Shown: positions 38,190-50,676 of the stretch, piece by piece
How the letters are laid out: the number at the start of each line of letters is the position of its first letter
How positions within the stretch are numbered: position 1 is the stretch's first letter
Assembly: GCF_014193695.1 (NCBI RefSeq)
Contig: NZ_JACHZR010000003.1
Span: 558,001-622,000, forward strand
From: Rhizobium sp. BK316
GTDB lineage: Bacteria; Pseudomonadota; Alphaproteobacteria; Rhizobiales; Rhizobiaceae
DNA length: 64,000 bases
Reading direction: 5' to 3'
Made by a program: the position numbers and the translations under genes
The notes under the pieces: generated by a model
Seen by the model: only the letters and a program-made list of their open reading frames with translations
Database searches by the model: none
Told to the model about the DNA's origin: nothing

Positions 38190-39116
38190 ATGAGTCGCGA
38201 GCACGTAGCTGTCCTGATGGGCGGGTTTTCCTCGGAGAGGCCTGTCAGCCTTTCCTCGGGAAAAGCGTGTGCCGATGCCCTTGAAGGTGAAGGCTTCAAG
38301 GTGACGCGCATCGATGTCGAGCGCGACATTTCCGAAAAGCTCTCCGCTCTGAAACCTGATGTTGTCTTCAATGCCTTGCACGGGCCTTTCGGCGAGGACG
38401 GTACTATCCAGGGTATCCTCGAATATCTGCAGATCCCCTATACGCATTCGGGCGTGCTTGCCTCGGCACTTGCCATGGATAAGGGCCGGGCGAAGCGGGT
38501 GGCTGCCGCTGCCGACGTTCCGGTTGCCGAATCGCAGGTTCTGAACCGCTTCTCGTTTCCATCGGAGCATCCGATGAAGGCGCCTTATGTGGTGAAGCCG
38601 GTGCGCGAGGGTTCCAGCTTCGGTGTCGTCATCGTCGGCGAGGATCAGGCGCACCCGCCGCAGGTCATCGGTTCGGCCGAATGGCGCTACGGCGAGGAAG
38701 TCATTGTCGAGCGCTATATCCATGGTCGTGAACTGACCTGCGGCGTCATGGGTGATCAACCCATGGATGTCATCGAGGTGGTGCCCCAGGGCCACAATTT
38801 CTATGATTACGACTCCAAGTATGCGTCAGGTGGTTCAAAACACGTCTTGCCGGCTAAAATTTCACCGAAAATTTACCAAAAAATACAAACATTGGCGTTA
38901 AGGGCGCATCAAGCAATCGGTTGTCGCGGCGTCAGTCGGTCCGACTTTCGTTACGACGATCGGTTTTCCGAGGACGGCGAGCTCATCTGGCTGGAGGTCA
39001 ATACCCAGCCGGGCATGACACCAACCTCCCTTGTGCCCGAAATGGCCGGCCATGCCGGATATTCCTTTGGTGCATTTCTCCGGTGGATGGTGGAGGACGC
39101 GTCTTGTTTGCGTTGA
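38190..39116 (+). CDS. ddl: D-alanine--D-alanine ligase
   Basis: A 308-residue ATP-grasp ligase. [20 protein letters not shown] binds the first D-Ala, [15 protein letters not shown] and [19 protein letters not shown] follow, [15 protein letters not shown] is the ATP-grasp strand, and [17 protein letters not shown] ends the active site. It supplies D-Ala-D-Ala to MurF. ATG at 38190 has GGGGGTG upstream. It overlaps the ftsQ start by 13 bases. Confidence 0.97.
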   Translation: MSREHVAVLMGGFSSERPVSLSSGKACADALEGEGFKVTRIDVERDISEKLSALKPDVVFNALHGPFGEDGTIQGILEYLQIPYTHSGVLASALAMDKGRAKRVAAAADVPVAESQVLNRFSFPSEHPMKAPYVVKPVREGSSFGVVIVGEDQAHPPQVIGSAEWRYGEEVIVERYIHGRELTCGVMGDQPMDVIEVVPQGHNFYDYDSKYASGGSKHVLPAKISPKIYQKIQTLALRAHQAIGCRGVSRSDFRYDDRFSEDGELIWLEVNTQPGMTPTSLVPEMAGHAGYSFGAFLRWMVEDASCLR

Positions 39117-40036
39117 CGGTCAAAAGGATAGGGCGCCCCAGCCGTTATGCCGAGCTTCCCATCGTAGAAGCCGACGAACGCCGCGTGCTGCCGCGTCCGC
39201 TGCGCCGCGTCGTGCGCTTCCTCGTCAGCCTCGGTACCGGCCGCATTCATATTCCGGCCCATACGGGCACGGTTTCGGCGTTCGGCTTCCTGGCTGCGAC
39301 CGGTCTCTACGGCATGTCGCTCGGCGGTCATACGGAAGCCGTCGCGCAGGCAACGACCAGCGCTGTCGGCTTTGCCATCGAGGACGTGAAGGTTTCCGGC
39401 AACAACCAGACTTCCGAAATCGAGATCCTGCAGCTTCTCGGTCTCGACGGCGCGACGTCGCTTGTCGCTCTCGACGTCGATGCTGCGCGCCAGAAGATCG
39501 CACGCCTTCCCTGGGTCGAGAATGTCGAAGTCCGCAAGGTCTATCCGAAGACAATCGAGGTGAAGCTCTCTGAGCGCAATGCCTATGCCATCTGGCAGCA
39601 CGGTCAGGAGCTGTCGCTGATCGAGAAGAGCGGCAGCGTGATCGCGCCGCTTCGCGACAACAAGTTTTCGACCCTGCCGCTCGTCGTCGGCCGTGATGCC
39701 GAAACGGCTGCGGCCTCCATCGAGGACGCCTTCGCCAAGTGGCCGGATGTCAAGGCTCGCGTGAAGGCTTATGTCTGGGTTTCCGGCCGCCGCTGGGATC
39801 TGCACATGGATAATGGCGTCGTCGTCAAGCTGCCGGAAGATGACCTCGATCAGGCGCTCGCGACGCTTTCGAAATTCGACAGGGAACAGCAGCTTCTGGA
39901 GCGTGATATCGCTGCAGTCGATCTCAGGCTGCCGGATCGCACGACGATCCAGCTGACGCCCGAGGCGGCAGCCCGCCGACAGGCCGCGGTAGCGACGCGC
40001 ACCAAGGAATTGAAGAAGGCGGGGCAGAATATATGA
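39104..40036 (+). CDS. ftsQ: cell division protein FtsQ (TTG start)
   Basis: A 310-residue bitopic protein: an N-terminal cytoplasmic Arg-rich stretch ([15 protein letters not shown]), one membrane helix near 55-75, a POTRA domain ([25 protein letters not shown]) and the FtsQ beta domain ending before a charged tail. It recruits FtsB/FtsL to the septum. No ATG or GTG fits; the start is TTG at 39104, with GGAGG seven bases upstream, inside the 3' end of ddl. The stop overlaps the ftsA ATG. Confidence 0.95.
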   Translation: MFALTVKRIGRPSRYAELPIVEADERRVLPRPLRRVVRFLVSLGTGRIHIPAHTGTVSAFGFLAATGLYGMSLGGHTEAVAQATTSAVGFAIEDVKVSGNNQTSEIEILQLLGLDGATSLVALDVDAARQKIARLPWVENVEVRKVYPKTIEVKLSERNAYAIWQHGQELSLIEKSGSVIAPLRDNKFSTLPLVVGRDAETAAASIEDAFAKWPDVKARVKAYVWVSGRRWDLHMDNGVVVKLPEDDLDQALATLSKFDREQQLLERDIAAVDLRLPDRTTIQLTPEAAARRQAAVATRTKELKKAGQNI

Positions 40037-41364
40037 GCATGTTCGGTTCATCCCATTTTGGATTGCCGCGCCTGAAGCCGCTTTCGTCGAAGCGGTCGCA
40101 TATCGTTTCGGTGCTCGACATCGGCTCGACCAAGGTCGTCTGCATGATCGGCCGGCTGACGCCGCGTGAGGAAAGCCAGATCCTGCCGGGCCGCACGCAC
40201 AATATCGAGATCATCGGCATCGGCCATCAGCGTTCGCGCGGTATCAAGACCGGCGTAATCGCCGATCTTGATGCGCTGGAAAGCGTCATCCGTCTCGCAG
40301 TCGATGCGGCCGAGCGCATGGCGGGCCTCACCGTCGAAAGCCTGATCGTCAACTTGACGGCCGGCCGTCTCGGCAGCGACATCTATACGGCGACCATCGA
40401 TCTCGGTGGCCAGGAAGTCGAGCTGAACGACCTGAAGAAGGTGCTTTCGGCGGCCTGCCAGCAGTCGCTGCGCCAGGACCGCGCCGTTCTGCATTCGCTG
40501 GCGACCGGCTTCTCGCTCGATGGCGAACGCGGCATCCGCGATCCGCTGGCGATGTATGGCGATGCGCTCGGCGTCGACATGCATGTCGTGACGGCGGAAC
40601 GCTCGGCGCTCAAAAATCTCGAGCTCAGCGTCAACAGGGCGCATCTTTCGGTGGAAGGAATCGTTGCGACACCTTATGCATCCGGTCTTGCCGCACTCGT
40701 CGACGATGAAGTCGAGCTTGGTTGTGCGGCCATCGACATGGGCGGCGGCACGACGACGATTTCGGTCTTTGCCGAAGGCAAGCTTGTCCATACCGATGCT
40801 GTCGGCCTCGGCGGTCATCATGTGACGACCGACCTCGCACGCGGCCTTTCCACCCGGATCGAGGATGCTGAGCGTTTGAAGGTGGTTCATGCTTCGGCGC
40901 TGAGCAATTCTTCCGATGAGCGCGAACTGATCTCCATTCCGCCGATCGGCGAGGATGACCGGGATCAGCCGAGCCAGGTGCCGCGGGCTCTCGTCTCGCG
41001 CATCGTTTCGGCGCGTATCGAGGAGACGATGGAACTCATCCGCGACCGCATCCAGCGCTCGGGCTTCAGCCCGATCGTCGGCAAGCGCGTCGTGCTGACG
41101 GGCGGCGCCAGCCAGCTGACCGGCCTTGCCGAAGTGGCGCGGCGCATTCTGGCCCGCAACGTCCGTATCGGCCGTCCGATGGGTGTTTCGGGTCTTCCGA
41201 CGGCGGCCAAGGGTCCGGCCTTTTCGACGGCCGTCGGGTTGATGATCTATCCGCAGGTCGCGGACATGGAAACACATGCGTCACAGAGCAGCCTGCTCCT
41301 GTCGCTTGGGGGTAATAACAGCCGCATCGCCCGCATGGGCCAGTGGCTGAAGGAAAGCTTTTGA
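40033..41364 (+). CDS. ftsA: cell division protein FtsA
   Basis: A 443-residue actin-fold protein. Phosphate-1 loop [16 protein letters not shown], phosphate-2 [16 protein letters not shown], and adenosine-site [17 protein letters not shown]. The C-terminus [13 protein letters not shown] is the amphipathic membrane-targeting helix. It anchors FtsZ to the inner membrane. ATGA overlap with ftsQ. Confidence 0.97.
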   Translation: MSMFGSSHFGLPRLKPLSSKRSHIVSVLDIGSTKVVCMIGRLTPREESQILPGRTHNIEIIGIGHQRSRGIKTGVIADLDALESVIRLAVDAAERMAGLTVESLIVNLTAGRLGSDIYTATIDLGGQEVELNDLKKVLSAACQQSLRQDRAVLHSLATGFSLDGERGIRDPLAMYGDALGVDMHVVTAERSALKNLELSVNRAHLSVEGIVATPYASGLAALVDDEVELGCAAIDMGGGTTTISVFAEGKLVHTDAVGLGGHHVTTDLARGLSTRIEDAERLKVVHASALSNSSDERELISIPPIGEDDRDQPSQVPRALVSRIVSARIEETMELIRDRIQRSGFSPIVGKRVVLTGGASQLTGLAEVARRILARNVRIGRPMGVSGLPTAAKGPAFSTAVGLMIYPQVADMETHASQSSLLLSLGGNNSRIARMGQWLKESF

Positions 41365-41420
41365 AATTGAGTGAATTGGCCGGCGTGGCGATGCGGCCAG
41401 AGAGAGAAGGAACAGGTACC

Positions 41421-43127
41421 ATGACTATCAAGCTGCAAAAGCCTGACATCACCGAGCTGAAGCCGCGCATCACCGTGTTCGGCGTTGGCGGCGGCGGCGG
41501 CAATGCTGTCAACAACATGATCTCCGCCGGTCTCCAGGGCGTCGACTTCGTCGTTGCCAATACGGACGCCCAGGCGCTGACCATGACGAAGGCCGAACGG
41601 ATCATCCAGCTCGGCGCCAACGTCACCGAAGGTCTCGGCGCCGGCTCGCAGCCGGAAGTCGGCCGCGCGGCTGCCGAAGAGTGCATCGACGAGATCATCG
41701 ACCACCTGAACGGGACGCATATGTGCTTCGTTACCGCCGGCATGGGCGGCGGCACCGGCACTGGCGCTGCTCCTGTCGTCGCGCAGGCCGCCCGCAACAA
41801 GGGCATCCTGACGGTCGGTGTGGTCACCAAGCCATTCCACTTCGAAGGCGGACGCCGCATGCGTCTGGCCGAATCCGGCATCCAGGAACTGCAGAAGTCG
41901 GTCGACACGCTGATCGTCATTCCGAACCAGAATCTTTTCCGGATTGCCAACGACAAGACGACCTTCGCCGACGCCTTCGCCATGGCCGACCAGGTTCTCT
42001 ACTCCGGCGTTGCCTGCATCACCGACCTGATGGTGAAGGAAGGTCTCATCAACCTCGACTTCGCCGACGTCCGCTCGGTCATGCGCGAAATGGGCAGGGC
42101 AATGATGGGTACGGGTGAAGCTTCCGGTTCGGGCCGCGCCATGCAGGCCGCCGAAGCGGCGATTGCCAACCCGCTGCTCGACGAAACTTCGATGAAGGGC
42201 GCACAGGGCCTGCTGATCTCCATCACCGGCGGTCGCGACCTCACGCTGTTCGAAGTCGACGAAGCTGCGACCCGCATCCGCGAAGAAGTCGATCCGGACG
42301 CCAACATCATCCTCGGGGCAACCTTCGACGAATCGCTCGAAGGTATCATCCGCGTCTCGGTCGTCGCCACCGGCATCGACCGTGCGATGAACCAGGCTGC
42401 CGACCGTGGGTTCCAGCCGGCCGCAAAGCCCGCTATCCGTCCCTCCGCGGCCGTTGCTCCGGCACCGGCCGCAGTTCAGCCTGCTCCAGTCATGCAGGCA
42501 CCGAAGGCTGACCAGATTGCGCAGACCATCCGCGAGGCTGAAGTCGCGATGGAACGTGAACTGGAAATCCCGGCCCCACGTGCCGCTGCTCCTGTCCAGC
42601 AGCAGCCGGTGATGCAGGAAACCTTCCGTCCGCAGAGCAAGATCTTCGCTGCACAGGAAGCAGCTCCGGTCATGCGTCAGGCTCCGCTGCAGCCGGTTCC
42701 GATCATGCAGCAGCCGGCTCCACAGCCGGTCATGCAGCAGCCGGTCCGTCATGAGCCTGTCATCCGCCAGGCGCCCGAACAGGTCCGCATGCCGAAGGTC
42801 GAGGATTTCCCGCCGGTCGTCCAGGCCGAGATCGACCATCGCTCGCAGCCTGCTGCTTCGCATGTCCAGGAAGAGCGCGGCCCGATGGGTCTCTTGAAGC
42901 GAATCACCAATTCGCTCGGCCGCCGCGAAGAGGAAGTCGCTCCGGAAATGACGTCTGCGCCGGCTGCCTCCTCGCAGCAGCGCCGTCCGTTGTCGCCGGA
43001 GGCAAGCCTCTACGCACCGCGTCGCGGCAACCTCGACGACCAGGGTCGTGCCGTTCCGCAGGCCCGCATGATGCAGGAAGACGACCAGCTGGAAATCCCT
43101 GCATTCCTGCGCCGCCAGTCGAACTGA
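41421..43127 (+). CDS. ftsZ: cell division protein FtsZ with extended C-terminal linker
   Basis: A 568-residue tubulin homologue, about 185 residues longer than E. coli FtsZ. The GTPase core (about 1-330) has [15 protein letters not shown] and the tubulin signature [13 protein letters not shown], then NQNLFRI. From about 335 a Pro/Ala/Gln-rich linker carries many PVMQQ/PVxxQ units, and the protein ends with the conserved peptide [13 protein letters not shown], which binds FtsA and partners. Long linkers are usual in alphaproteobacterial FtsZ. It assembles the division ring. Confidence 0.98.
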   Translation: MTIKLQKPDITELKPRITVFGVGGGGGNAVNNMISAGLQGVDFVVANTDAQALTMTKAERIIQLGANVTEGLGAGSQPEVGRAAAEECIDEIIDHLNGTHMCFVTAGMGGGTGTGAAPVVAQAARNKGILTVGVVTKPFHFEGGRRMRLAESGIQELQKSVDTLIVIPNQNLFRIANDKTTFADAFAMADQVLYSGVACITDLMVKEGLINLDFADVRSVMREMGRAMMGTGEASGSGRAMQAAEAAIANPLLDETSMKGAQGLLISITGGRDLTLFEVDEAATRIREEVDPDANIILGATFDESLEGIIRVSVVATGIDRAMNQAADRGFQPAAKPAIRPSAAVAPAPAAVQPAPVMQAPKADQIAQTIREAEVAMERELEIPAPRAAAPVQQQPVMQETFRPQSKIFAAQEAAPVMRQAPLQPVPIMQQPAPQPVMQQPVRHEPVIRQAPEQVRMPKVEDFPPVVQAEIDHRSQPAASHVQEERGPMGLLKRITNSLGRREEEVAPEMTSAPAASSQQRRPLSPEASLYAPRRGNLDDQGRAVPQARMMQEDDQLEIPAFLRRQSN

Positions 43128-43388
43128 GAAGAACGCTTCTCCACAGAAAACGCCCGGGGCCGAAATCCTGGGCGCTTGCATTTCTAGGTGCTTGAATTCT
43201 AGATGTTTTTGGCACCGAGATTTTCGTAACAAACCGAAACGAACAGTGATTTGGATTGCGGCGTGCCTCCACGTAAGTATGAAGCAAGCGAACTGCTCCA
43301 AGAGTCTGCTTTAAGCGGCACCGGGCAGTGTAGAAGAACACCGGACCGGCTGGCAGCGACGGGTGCGGAAGAATAAAGGCAGAATTTT

Positions 43389-44345
43389 ATGGGACTTGGC
43401 TTGTTGGGCTTTCAAACGACGGTATCGCGTCCGGTAACTCTTTCGGGTATCGGCGTTCATTCTGGTGCCGACGTTTCGATCACCTTCAATCCGGCCGAAG
43501 CCGGTACCGGCGTTATTTTCCAGCGCGTGCATGACAACGGCGACGTCACCGAACTGAAGGCCGTTTCCTCGCAGGTCGGCAATACCGATCTCTGCACCGT
43601 TCTCGGCTTCTCGGCTGCGCATTCCGTCGCGACGATCGAACATGTCATGGCCGCCGTTTACGCGCTTGGCCTCGACAATGTCGTCATCGAAGTCACCGGC
43701 GCCGAAATGCCGATCATGGATGGCAGCTCGGTTCCCTTCGTCGAAGCCATCGAGCAGGTCGGCCTCGTTTCCCTCGGCGTCAAGCGCCGCTACATTCGTA
43801 TCACCAAGCCTGTTCGTATCGAGCATGGTGGCTCCTGGTGCGAGTTCCGCCCCTATGACGGCACGCGCTTCGAAGTCGAGATCGATTTCGAATGCCCGCT
43901 GATCGGCCGCCAGAAATGGGAAGGCGACCTGACCGCCACCGTCTTCAAGACCGAGCTGTCGCGCGCGCGCACTTTCGGCTTCATGCGCGATGTCGAGCGC
44001 CTCTGGGCTTCGGGCCATGCTCTCGGCTCTTCGCTCGAAAACTCCGTCGTCATCTCCGACGACAACACTGTCATCAATGTCGAAGGCCTGCGCTACACCA
44101 AGGACGAGTTCGTGCGTCACAAGACGCTCGATGCCGTCGGCGATCTGGCGCTTGCCGGCGCACAGTTTATCGGCTGCTACCGGTCTTATCGCGGCGGCCA
44201 CAAGATGAACGCCAACGCTCTCAAGGCACTGCTCAGCGATCCCACGGCCTATGAAGTGGTCGAGACGTCGACGCCGCGCCAGCGCGTTACCGTTCGCGAG
44301 TTCATTGCAGTCAGCGCTCCGGAATTCGCCCCCTGGTCGGCATGA
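43389..44345 (+). CDS. lpxC: UDP-3-O-acyl-N-acetylglucosamine deacetylase
   Basis: A 318-residue zinc deacetylase, first committed enzyme of lipid A synthesis. SGIGVHSGADVSITFNP opens the first domain; ATIEHVMAAVYALGLDN holds a zinc His; DGSSVPFVEAI, and FVRHKTLDAVGDLALAG hold the other zinc ligands (His, Asp) in the second domain, with GGHKMNANAL at the catalytic His. It follows ftsZ as in most alphaproteobacteria but has its own 260-base leader. Confidence 0.97.
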   Translation: MGLGLLGFQTTVSRPVTLSGIGVHSGADVSITFNPAEAGTGVIFQRVHDNGDVTELKAVSSQVGNTDLCTVLGFSAAHSVATIEHVMAAVYALGLDNVVIEVTGAEMPIMDGSSVPFVEAIEQVGLVSLGVKRRYIRITKPVRIEHGGSWCEFRPYDGTRFEVEIDFECPLIGRQKWEGDLTATVFKTELSRARTFGFMRDVERLWASGHALGSSLENSVVISDDNTVINVEGLRYTKDEFVRHKTLDAVGDLALAGAQFIGCYRSYRGGHKMNANALKALLSDPTAYEVVETSTPRQRVTVREFIAVSAPEFAPWSA

Positions 44346-44372
44346 CCTCCAGTATACCAATTAAGGCCAGGG

Positions 44373-44399
44373 CCGCCTCCCAAAGGGGGCGGTTTTTTT
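44373..44399 (+). terminator. rho-independent terminator of lpxC
   Basis: CCGCCTCC (44373-44380) pairs with GGGGGCGG (44385-44392, one G-T pair) around a CAAA loop, followed by seven T. Confidence 0.92.
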
Positions 44400-44637
44400 A
44401 TGACGAAGGGGCGGATAGCGCGCGATAGATGTTTTGCGGCATGTATTTAGCCAACGCCGCTTTGAATGCCGTGAAAAGCCTGACATTCTCGGCAGTGCTG
44501 CCACAAAAATGCGTTAATGCGTGATCATTGCGTTGCTCTCGATGCACATTTGTGGCTAGAAACGCCAGCTAGGCGTGGCTGCTGTGGAGTGGACGGCGGC
44601 GGTGGGATTCTTTCGAATGGCTTATGCAAGGTCTGAC

Positions 44638-45486
44638 ATGATGATGAAGACAGCGCGCGCTTTGCTCGCATCCGTGATGGTGCTGAGCGCAGGCGCCTTG
44701 ATTTCCGGCTGCCAGTCGGACCCGGATATCGACATCACCAAGCTCGGCCTCGAAACCGATCCGCCTGATGTGCTCTACACGCAAGGTCTCGCCAACATGA
44801 AGGCGGGCAACATGGCCGAAGCAGCGCGCAAGTTCGACGCGATCGATGCGCAGAATCCCTTCTCGGAATGGGCGCGCAAGGCGCTGGTCATGAGCACCTT
44901 CGTCAAATACCGCCAGGGCCGCTTCGACGACGCGCTTGCATCGGGCAACCGCTATATGGCGCAGTATCCGAAGTCCAAGGATGCCGCCTACGTGCAGTAT
45001 CTCGTCGGTCTTACCTATTCCAAGCAGATCGTCGATGTGACGCAGGACCAGCGCGCGGCGCAGAAGACCATCGAGGCGATGCAGGCCGTCGTCGACAATT
45101 ATCCTGATTCCGAATATGTCGACGACGCGCAGGCCAAGATGCGCTTTGCGCGCGATCAGCTCGCCGGCAAGGAAATGCAGGTCGGCCGCTATTACATGGA
45201 GCGTAAGGAATATCTCGCCGCGATCTCGCGCTTCCGCATCGTCGTCGAGAAATATCCGAATACGAATCAGATCGAAGAGGCGCTCGCCCGTCTTGTCGAA
45301 GCCTATTATGCGATGGGTATCGTCGATGAAGCGCAGACGGCGGCTGCCGTTCTCGGTCACAATTATCCAGATAGTCAGTGGTATGCTGATTCCTACAAGC
45401 TGCTGCAGTCGGGTGGCGCGGAGCCGCGTGAAAACAAGGGTTCGTGGATCGCTGCAGCGGGCAAGAAACTCCTTCTCGGTTCCTGA
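44638..45486 (+). CDS. bamD: outer membrane assembly lipoprotein BamD
   Basis: A 282-residue lipoprotein (lipobox LISGC after MMMKTARALLASVMVLSAGA) with five predicted TPR-like repeats, e.g. PPDVLYTQGLANMKAGNMAEAARKF and YPKSKDAAYVQYLVGLTYSKQ. BamD (also called ComL) is the essential lipoprotein partner of BamA in inserting outer-membrane proteins. The first of three consecutive ATGs, 44638, is taken; 44641 and 44644 are possible. recN follows five bases later. Confidence 0.95.
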   Translation: MMMKTARALLASVMVLSAGALISGCQSDPDIDITKLGLETDPPDVLYTQGLANMKAGNMAEAARKFDAIDAQNPFSEWARKALVMSTFVKYRQGRFDDALASGNRYMAQYPKSKDAAYVQYLVGLTYSKQIVDVTQDQRAAQKTIEAMQAVVDNYPDSEYVDDAQAKMRFARDQLAGKEMQVGRYYMERKEYLAAISRFRIVVEKYPNTNQIEEALARLVEAYYAMGIVDEAQTAAAVLGHNYPDSQWYADSYKLLQSGGAEPRENKGSWIAAAGKKLLLGS

Positions 45487-45491
45487 GGCCA

Positions 45492-47165
45492 ATGCTGATC
45501 CAGCTTTCGATCCGCGATATCGTTTTGATCGAGCGGCTGGATCTTGCCTTCGAGACCGGCCTTTCCGTGCTGACGGGTGAGACGGGTGCCGGCAAATCCA
45601 TCCTGCTCGACAGTCTGTCGCTGGCCCTTGGCGGGCGCGGCGATGGCGGCCTCGTGCGTCACGGCGAGGACAAGGGTCAGGTAACGGCCGTCTTCGATGT
45701 CGGCATGGATCACGGCGCCCGGAAGCTTCTGCGTGAAAACGGCATCGACGACGAAGGCGACCTGATCTTCCGCCGCCAGCAATCCTCGGATGGGCGCACC
45801 AAGGCCTATGTGAACGACCAGCCGGTGAGCGTGCAGCTCATGCGCCAGGCCGGCCAGATGCTGGTCGAGATCCACGGCCAGCACGACGACCGCGCGCTGG
45901 TCGATACCAATGCCCACAGGACGCTGCTCGACGCCTTCTCGGGCATCAGCGAAGATGTGCAGACCGTCGGCGCGCTTTATCGCCAGTGGCGCGATAGCGA
46001 GCGCACGCTGAAGAAACACCGCGAGAAGGTCGAGGCCGCGGCCCGCGAGGCGGATTATCTGCGCTCTTCCGTCGAGGAGCTGGAAAAGCTCTCGCCGCGC
46101 GATGGCGAAGAAGACGAGCTTGCCGACCGCCGCCAGAAGATGATGAAGGCGGAGCGCATTGCCGGCGATATTGCCGAGGCTTCCGAGTTCCTCAACGGCA
46201 ATGCCTCTCCTGTGCCGCATATCGCCTCGCTGGTGCGCCGTCTGGAGCGCAAGAGCCATGAGGCGCCCGGCCTGCTCGAAGACACCGTAGCGCTGCTCGA
46301 CGCGGCGCTGGACCAGCTTTCGAACGCGCAGATGGAAGTTGAGGCGGCACTGCGCAAGACGGAATATGATCCGAAGGAACTGGAGCGCGTCGAGGAGCGG
46401 CTCTTTGCGTTGCGCGCCGCCTCCCGCAAATATTCCGTTCCCGTCACCGAGCTTCCCGCATTGGCCGTGCGCATGATCAGCGATCTAGCCGATCTCGATG
46501 CCGGCGAGGAGCGGCTTACCAAACTCCAGGCCGAGGTGGGCGTCGCCAAGACGAATTTCGATATGGCTGCCCGCTCGCTTTCCGAAAAGCGTCATCATGC
46601 CGGCGATGCGCTGGCGCAGGCCGTGATGGCCGAATTGCCGGCGCTGAAGCTCGAGCGCGCCCGCTTCATGGTGGAGATCACCACCGATGCGGAGGAGGCG
46701 ACCGCCGAAGGCATCGATATCGTCGAATTTCACGTCCAGACCAATCCGGGCACGCGGCCAGGCTCGATCATGAAGGTCGCCTCCGGCGGTGAACTCTCAC
46801 GCTTCCTGCTGGCGCTCAAGGTAGCGCTTGCAGACCGCGGTTCGGCGCCGACGCTCGTCTTCGACGAAATCGACACCGGTGTCGGCGGGGCAGTGGCGGA
46901 TGCGATCGGCCAGCGTCTGAAGCGGCTTTCTGACCGCGTACAGGTTCTCTCCGTCACCCATGCGCCGCAGGTGGCGGCTCGCGCTGCCACGCACCTGCTG
47001 ATCTCCAAGGGGCCGTCGGGCGAAGGCTCCGACAAGATCGCCACGCGCGTTGCCACTATGGCCGAGAAGGATCGCAGGGAAGAGATCGCCCGCATGCTCG
47101 CCGGCGCCTCCGTCACGGAAGAGGCGAGGGCGGCGGCTGCACGGTTGCTGGCGGGTAACGGCTAG
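45492..47165 (+). CDS. recN: DNA repair protein RecN
   Basis: A 557-residue SMC-like ATPase. Walker A TGETGAGKSILLDSL near 33, a long coiled coil broken in the middle (about 160-360), signature region ASGGELSRFLLALK and Walker B TLVFDEIDTGVGG, then VTHAPQVAARA. RecN holds broken ends and helps RecA-dependent repair of double-strand breaks. It directly follows bamD, probably in one transcript. Confidence 0.96.
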   Translation: MLIQLSIRDIVLIERLDLAFETGLSVLTGETGAGKSILLDSLSLALGGRGDGGLVRHGEDKGQVTAVFDVGMDHGARKLLRENGIDDEGDLIFRRQQSSDGRTKAYVNDQPVSVQLMRQAGQMLVEIHGQHDDRALVDTNAHRTLLDAFSGISEDVQTVGALYRQWRDSERTLKKHREKVEAAAREADYLRSSVEELEKLSPRDGEEDELADRRQKMMKAERIAGDIAEASEFLNGNASPVPHIASLVRRLERKSHEAPGLLEDTVALLDAALDQLSNAQMEVEAALRKTEYDPKELERVEERLFALRAASRKYSVPVTELPALAVRMISDLADLDAGEERLTKLQAEVGVAKTNFDMAARSLSEKRHHAGDALAQAVMAELPALKLERARFMVEITTDAEEATAEGIDIVEFHVQTNPGTRPGSIMKVASGGELSRFLLALKVALADRGSAPTLVFDEIDTGVGGAVADAIGQRLKRLSDRVQVLSVTHAPQVAARAATHLLISKGPSGEGSDKIATRVATMAEKDRREEIARMLAGASVTEEARAAAARLLAGNG

Positions 47166-47238
47166 ACATCCATTGTGGGTGACAAGGCTTGGGCACTGCG
47201 TTATCAGGCGTCATCCCCACGGTAAGGTCCTGCATGCC

Positions 47239-47757
47239 ATGCGGCTCTTCCATTTCAGCGACGATCCCACCATTACGATTTTCGAGCCTCGACCGGTGCG
47301 TATCGCCTCCGAGCGCCCGCCGGGCAGGGAGTGGCTGAATGGTCCGCTCGTCTGGGCGATCGATGATGTCAATGACTTCATGTATCTCTTTCCGCGTGAC
47401 TGCCCGCGCATCCTGATCTGGGCAAAGCCGGAGACATCGGAAGAAGATCGGCAGCTGTTGGGCAGATGGCGCGGTGCGGCTTATATCGAACGCGGCTGGC
47501 TGGAGCGGCTGGAGGCTGGACGCATCCATCGCTACGAGATGCCGACGGAGAGCTTCGAGAATTTGCAGGATGCGGGAATGTGGGTGTCTCGCAAGTCGGT
47601 CGTGCCGCTAGCGCTCACGGTTGTTTCCAGGCTCGATTGCGAATTTGCGCCGCGCGGCATCGAGCTTAGGGTCGTTGACAGCCTGATGCCTTTGAAGGCG
47701 CTGGGGGAAACGACGCTGCATGTCAGCGCCATAAGGCTGCGCAACGCGCAGCCGTGA
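47239..47757 (+). CDS. uncharacterised protein, DUF6886-like
   Basis: A 172-residue protein without signal peptide or membrane helix. It opens MRLFHFSDDPTITIFEPRPV and has GPLVWAIDDVNDFMYLFPRDCPRI and a C-terminal PRGIELRVVDSLMPL. The LFHFSDDPxIxxFEPR start fits a family of unknown function that I recall as DUF6886; the pattern resembles RES/ADP-ribosyl-type folds that read ligand from an HxS start, but I cannot show this. It lies between recN and ligA, 73 bases after recN, and may be in the same transcript. ATG 47239 has AAGG upstream. Confidence 0.75.
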   Translation: MRLFHFSDDPTITIFEPRPVRIASERPPGREWLNGPLVWAIDDVNDFMYLFPRDCPRILIWAKPETSEEDRQLLGRWRGAAYIERGWLERLEAGRIHRYEMPTESFENLQDAGMWVSRKSVVPLALTVVSRLDCEFAPRGIELRVVDSLMPLKALGETTLHVSAIRLRNAQP

Positions 47758-47826
47758 TTTCCGAAGGTTGATACTATTTCAATCGACGGATTTTGCTCTA
47801 AAACCATTGCAGATTCTCTGGAGTGA

Positions 47827-49989
<2,163 letters not shown>

Positions 49990-50046
49990 GGAAGCTCTGC
50001 GCTGGACATGACGTTTCTGTTTTTGGCAAGCCCGCCTCTTGCTCGG

Positions 50047-50132
50047 CGTCATCCTCGGCCTTGTGCCGAGGATCTGCGACGTATCCAAACATGAAGCGTT
50101 GCAGATGCTCGGGACGAGCCGGAGCATGACGG
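50047..50132. repeat. mosaic palindromic intergenic repeat (RIME-like)
   Basis: CGTCATCCTCGGC...GCCGAGGATCTGC followed by GCAGATGCTCGGG...GAGCATGACG. The unit holds two inner hairpins (ATCCTCGGC/GCCGAGGAT and ATGCTC/GAGCAT) within an outer pairing (ATCTGC/GCAGAT and CGTCAT/ATGACG). It fills the space between ligA and the acetyltransferase gene. Similar units are abundant in rhizobial genomes; this window has one copy. Confidence 0.75.
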
Positions 50133-50142
50133 AGGAGAGATC

Positions 50143-50676
50143 TCAAGCCCTCAGCCGCGCCATCGTGTAGGCGTCGACATATCGTCCGTCGCGATAGCCG
50201 AAAGACCTGAGCAGCCCTTCCTTCTCGAAGCCGAATTTTTCGTAGAGGCGGATGGCTGCCGCGTTATCCGTGTAGACGGTCAATTCCATCCGCTTGATAT
50301 CGTGCCAGTTGTCCGCGGCGTCGAGCATGGCCGCCATCAGGAAGGTTCCGATGCCTCGACCGATGAAATCGTCGTGCACGCCCATGGCGAGACTTCCGGC
50401 GTGCTGTCGCCGCCCTTCGAAGCGGGTCATTCCGCCATTGGCGACGAGCTTGCCATCGAGTTCGACGACGAGATTGAGCGCACCGGGCGAGGGGTTTTCC
50501 ATGCGCTTGCGTACCGCATCGATGCTTTGAAAGGGTGGGCGCAGCGTGCCGGCGCGGTAGCCCGGCAGGTTCATCAGTTCGGTGACGGCTTCGGCATCGC
50601 TCACGCGCAACGCGCGAACGCTGAGGCCCTTCAGATAAGGCTTTTCGGGTGGGGTATCCTGATTGGCTGACATCAT
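50143..50676 (-). CDS. GNAT family N-acetyltransferase
   Basis: A 177-residue single-domain GNAT. The acetyl-CoA loop is MGVHDDFIGRGIGTFLMAAML (a variant of Q/RxxGxG/A), followed by MELTVYTDNAAAIRLYEKFGFEKEGLLRSFGY, typical of the L-amino-acid/ribosomal-protein type. Substrate unknown. It starts after AAGGAG; the second ATG, one codon on, has better spacing. Confidence 0.9.
   Translation of the reverse strand: MMSANQDTPPEKPYLKGLSVRALRVSDAEAVTELMNLPGYRAGTLRPPFQSIDAVRKRMENPSPGALNLVVELDGKLVANGGMTRFEGRRQHAGSLAMGVHDDFIGRGIGTFLMAAMLDAADNWHDIKRMELTVYTDNAAAIRLYEKFGFEKEGLLRSFGYRDGRYVDAYTMARLRA

Noticed and set aside
42420..42800. Tandem-repeat or CRISPR-like pattern
   Set aside because: The repetition is at protein level (PVMQ units in the FtsZ linker); DNA units are irregular and lie in a coding frame.
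43131..43190. Terminator after ftsZ
   Set aside because: CGCCCGGG/CCTGGGCG can pair with a mismatch, but there is no T run; too weak to list.
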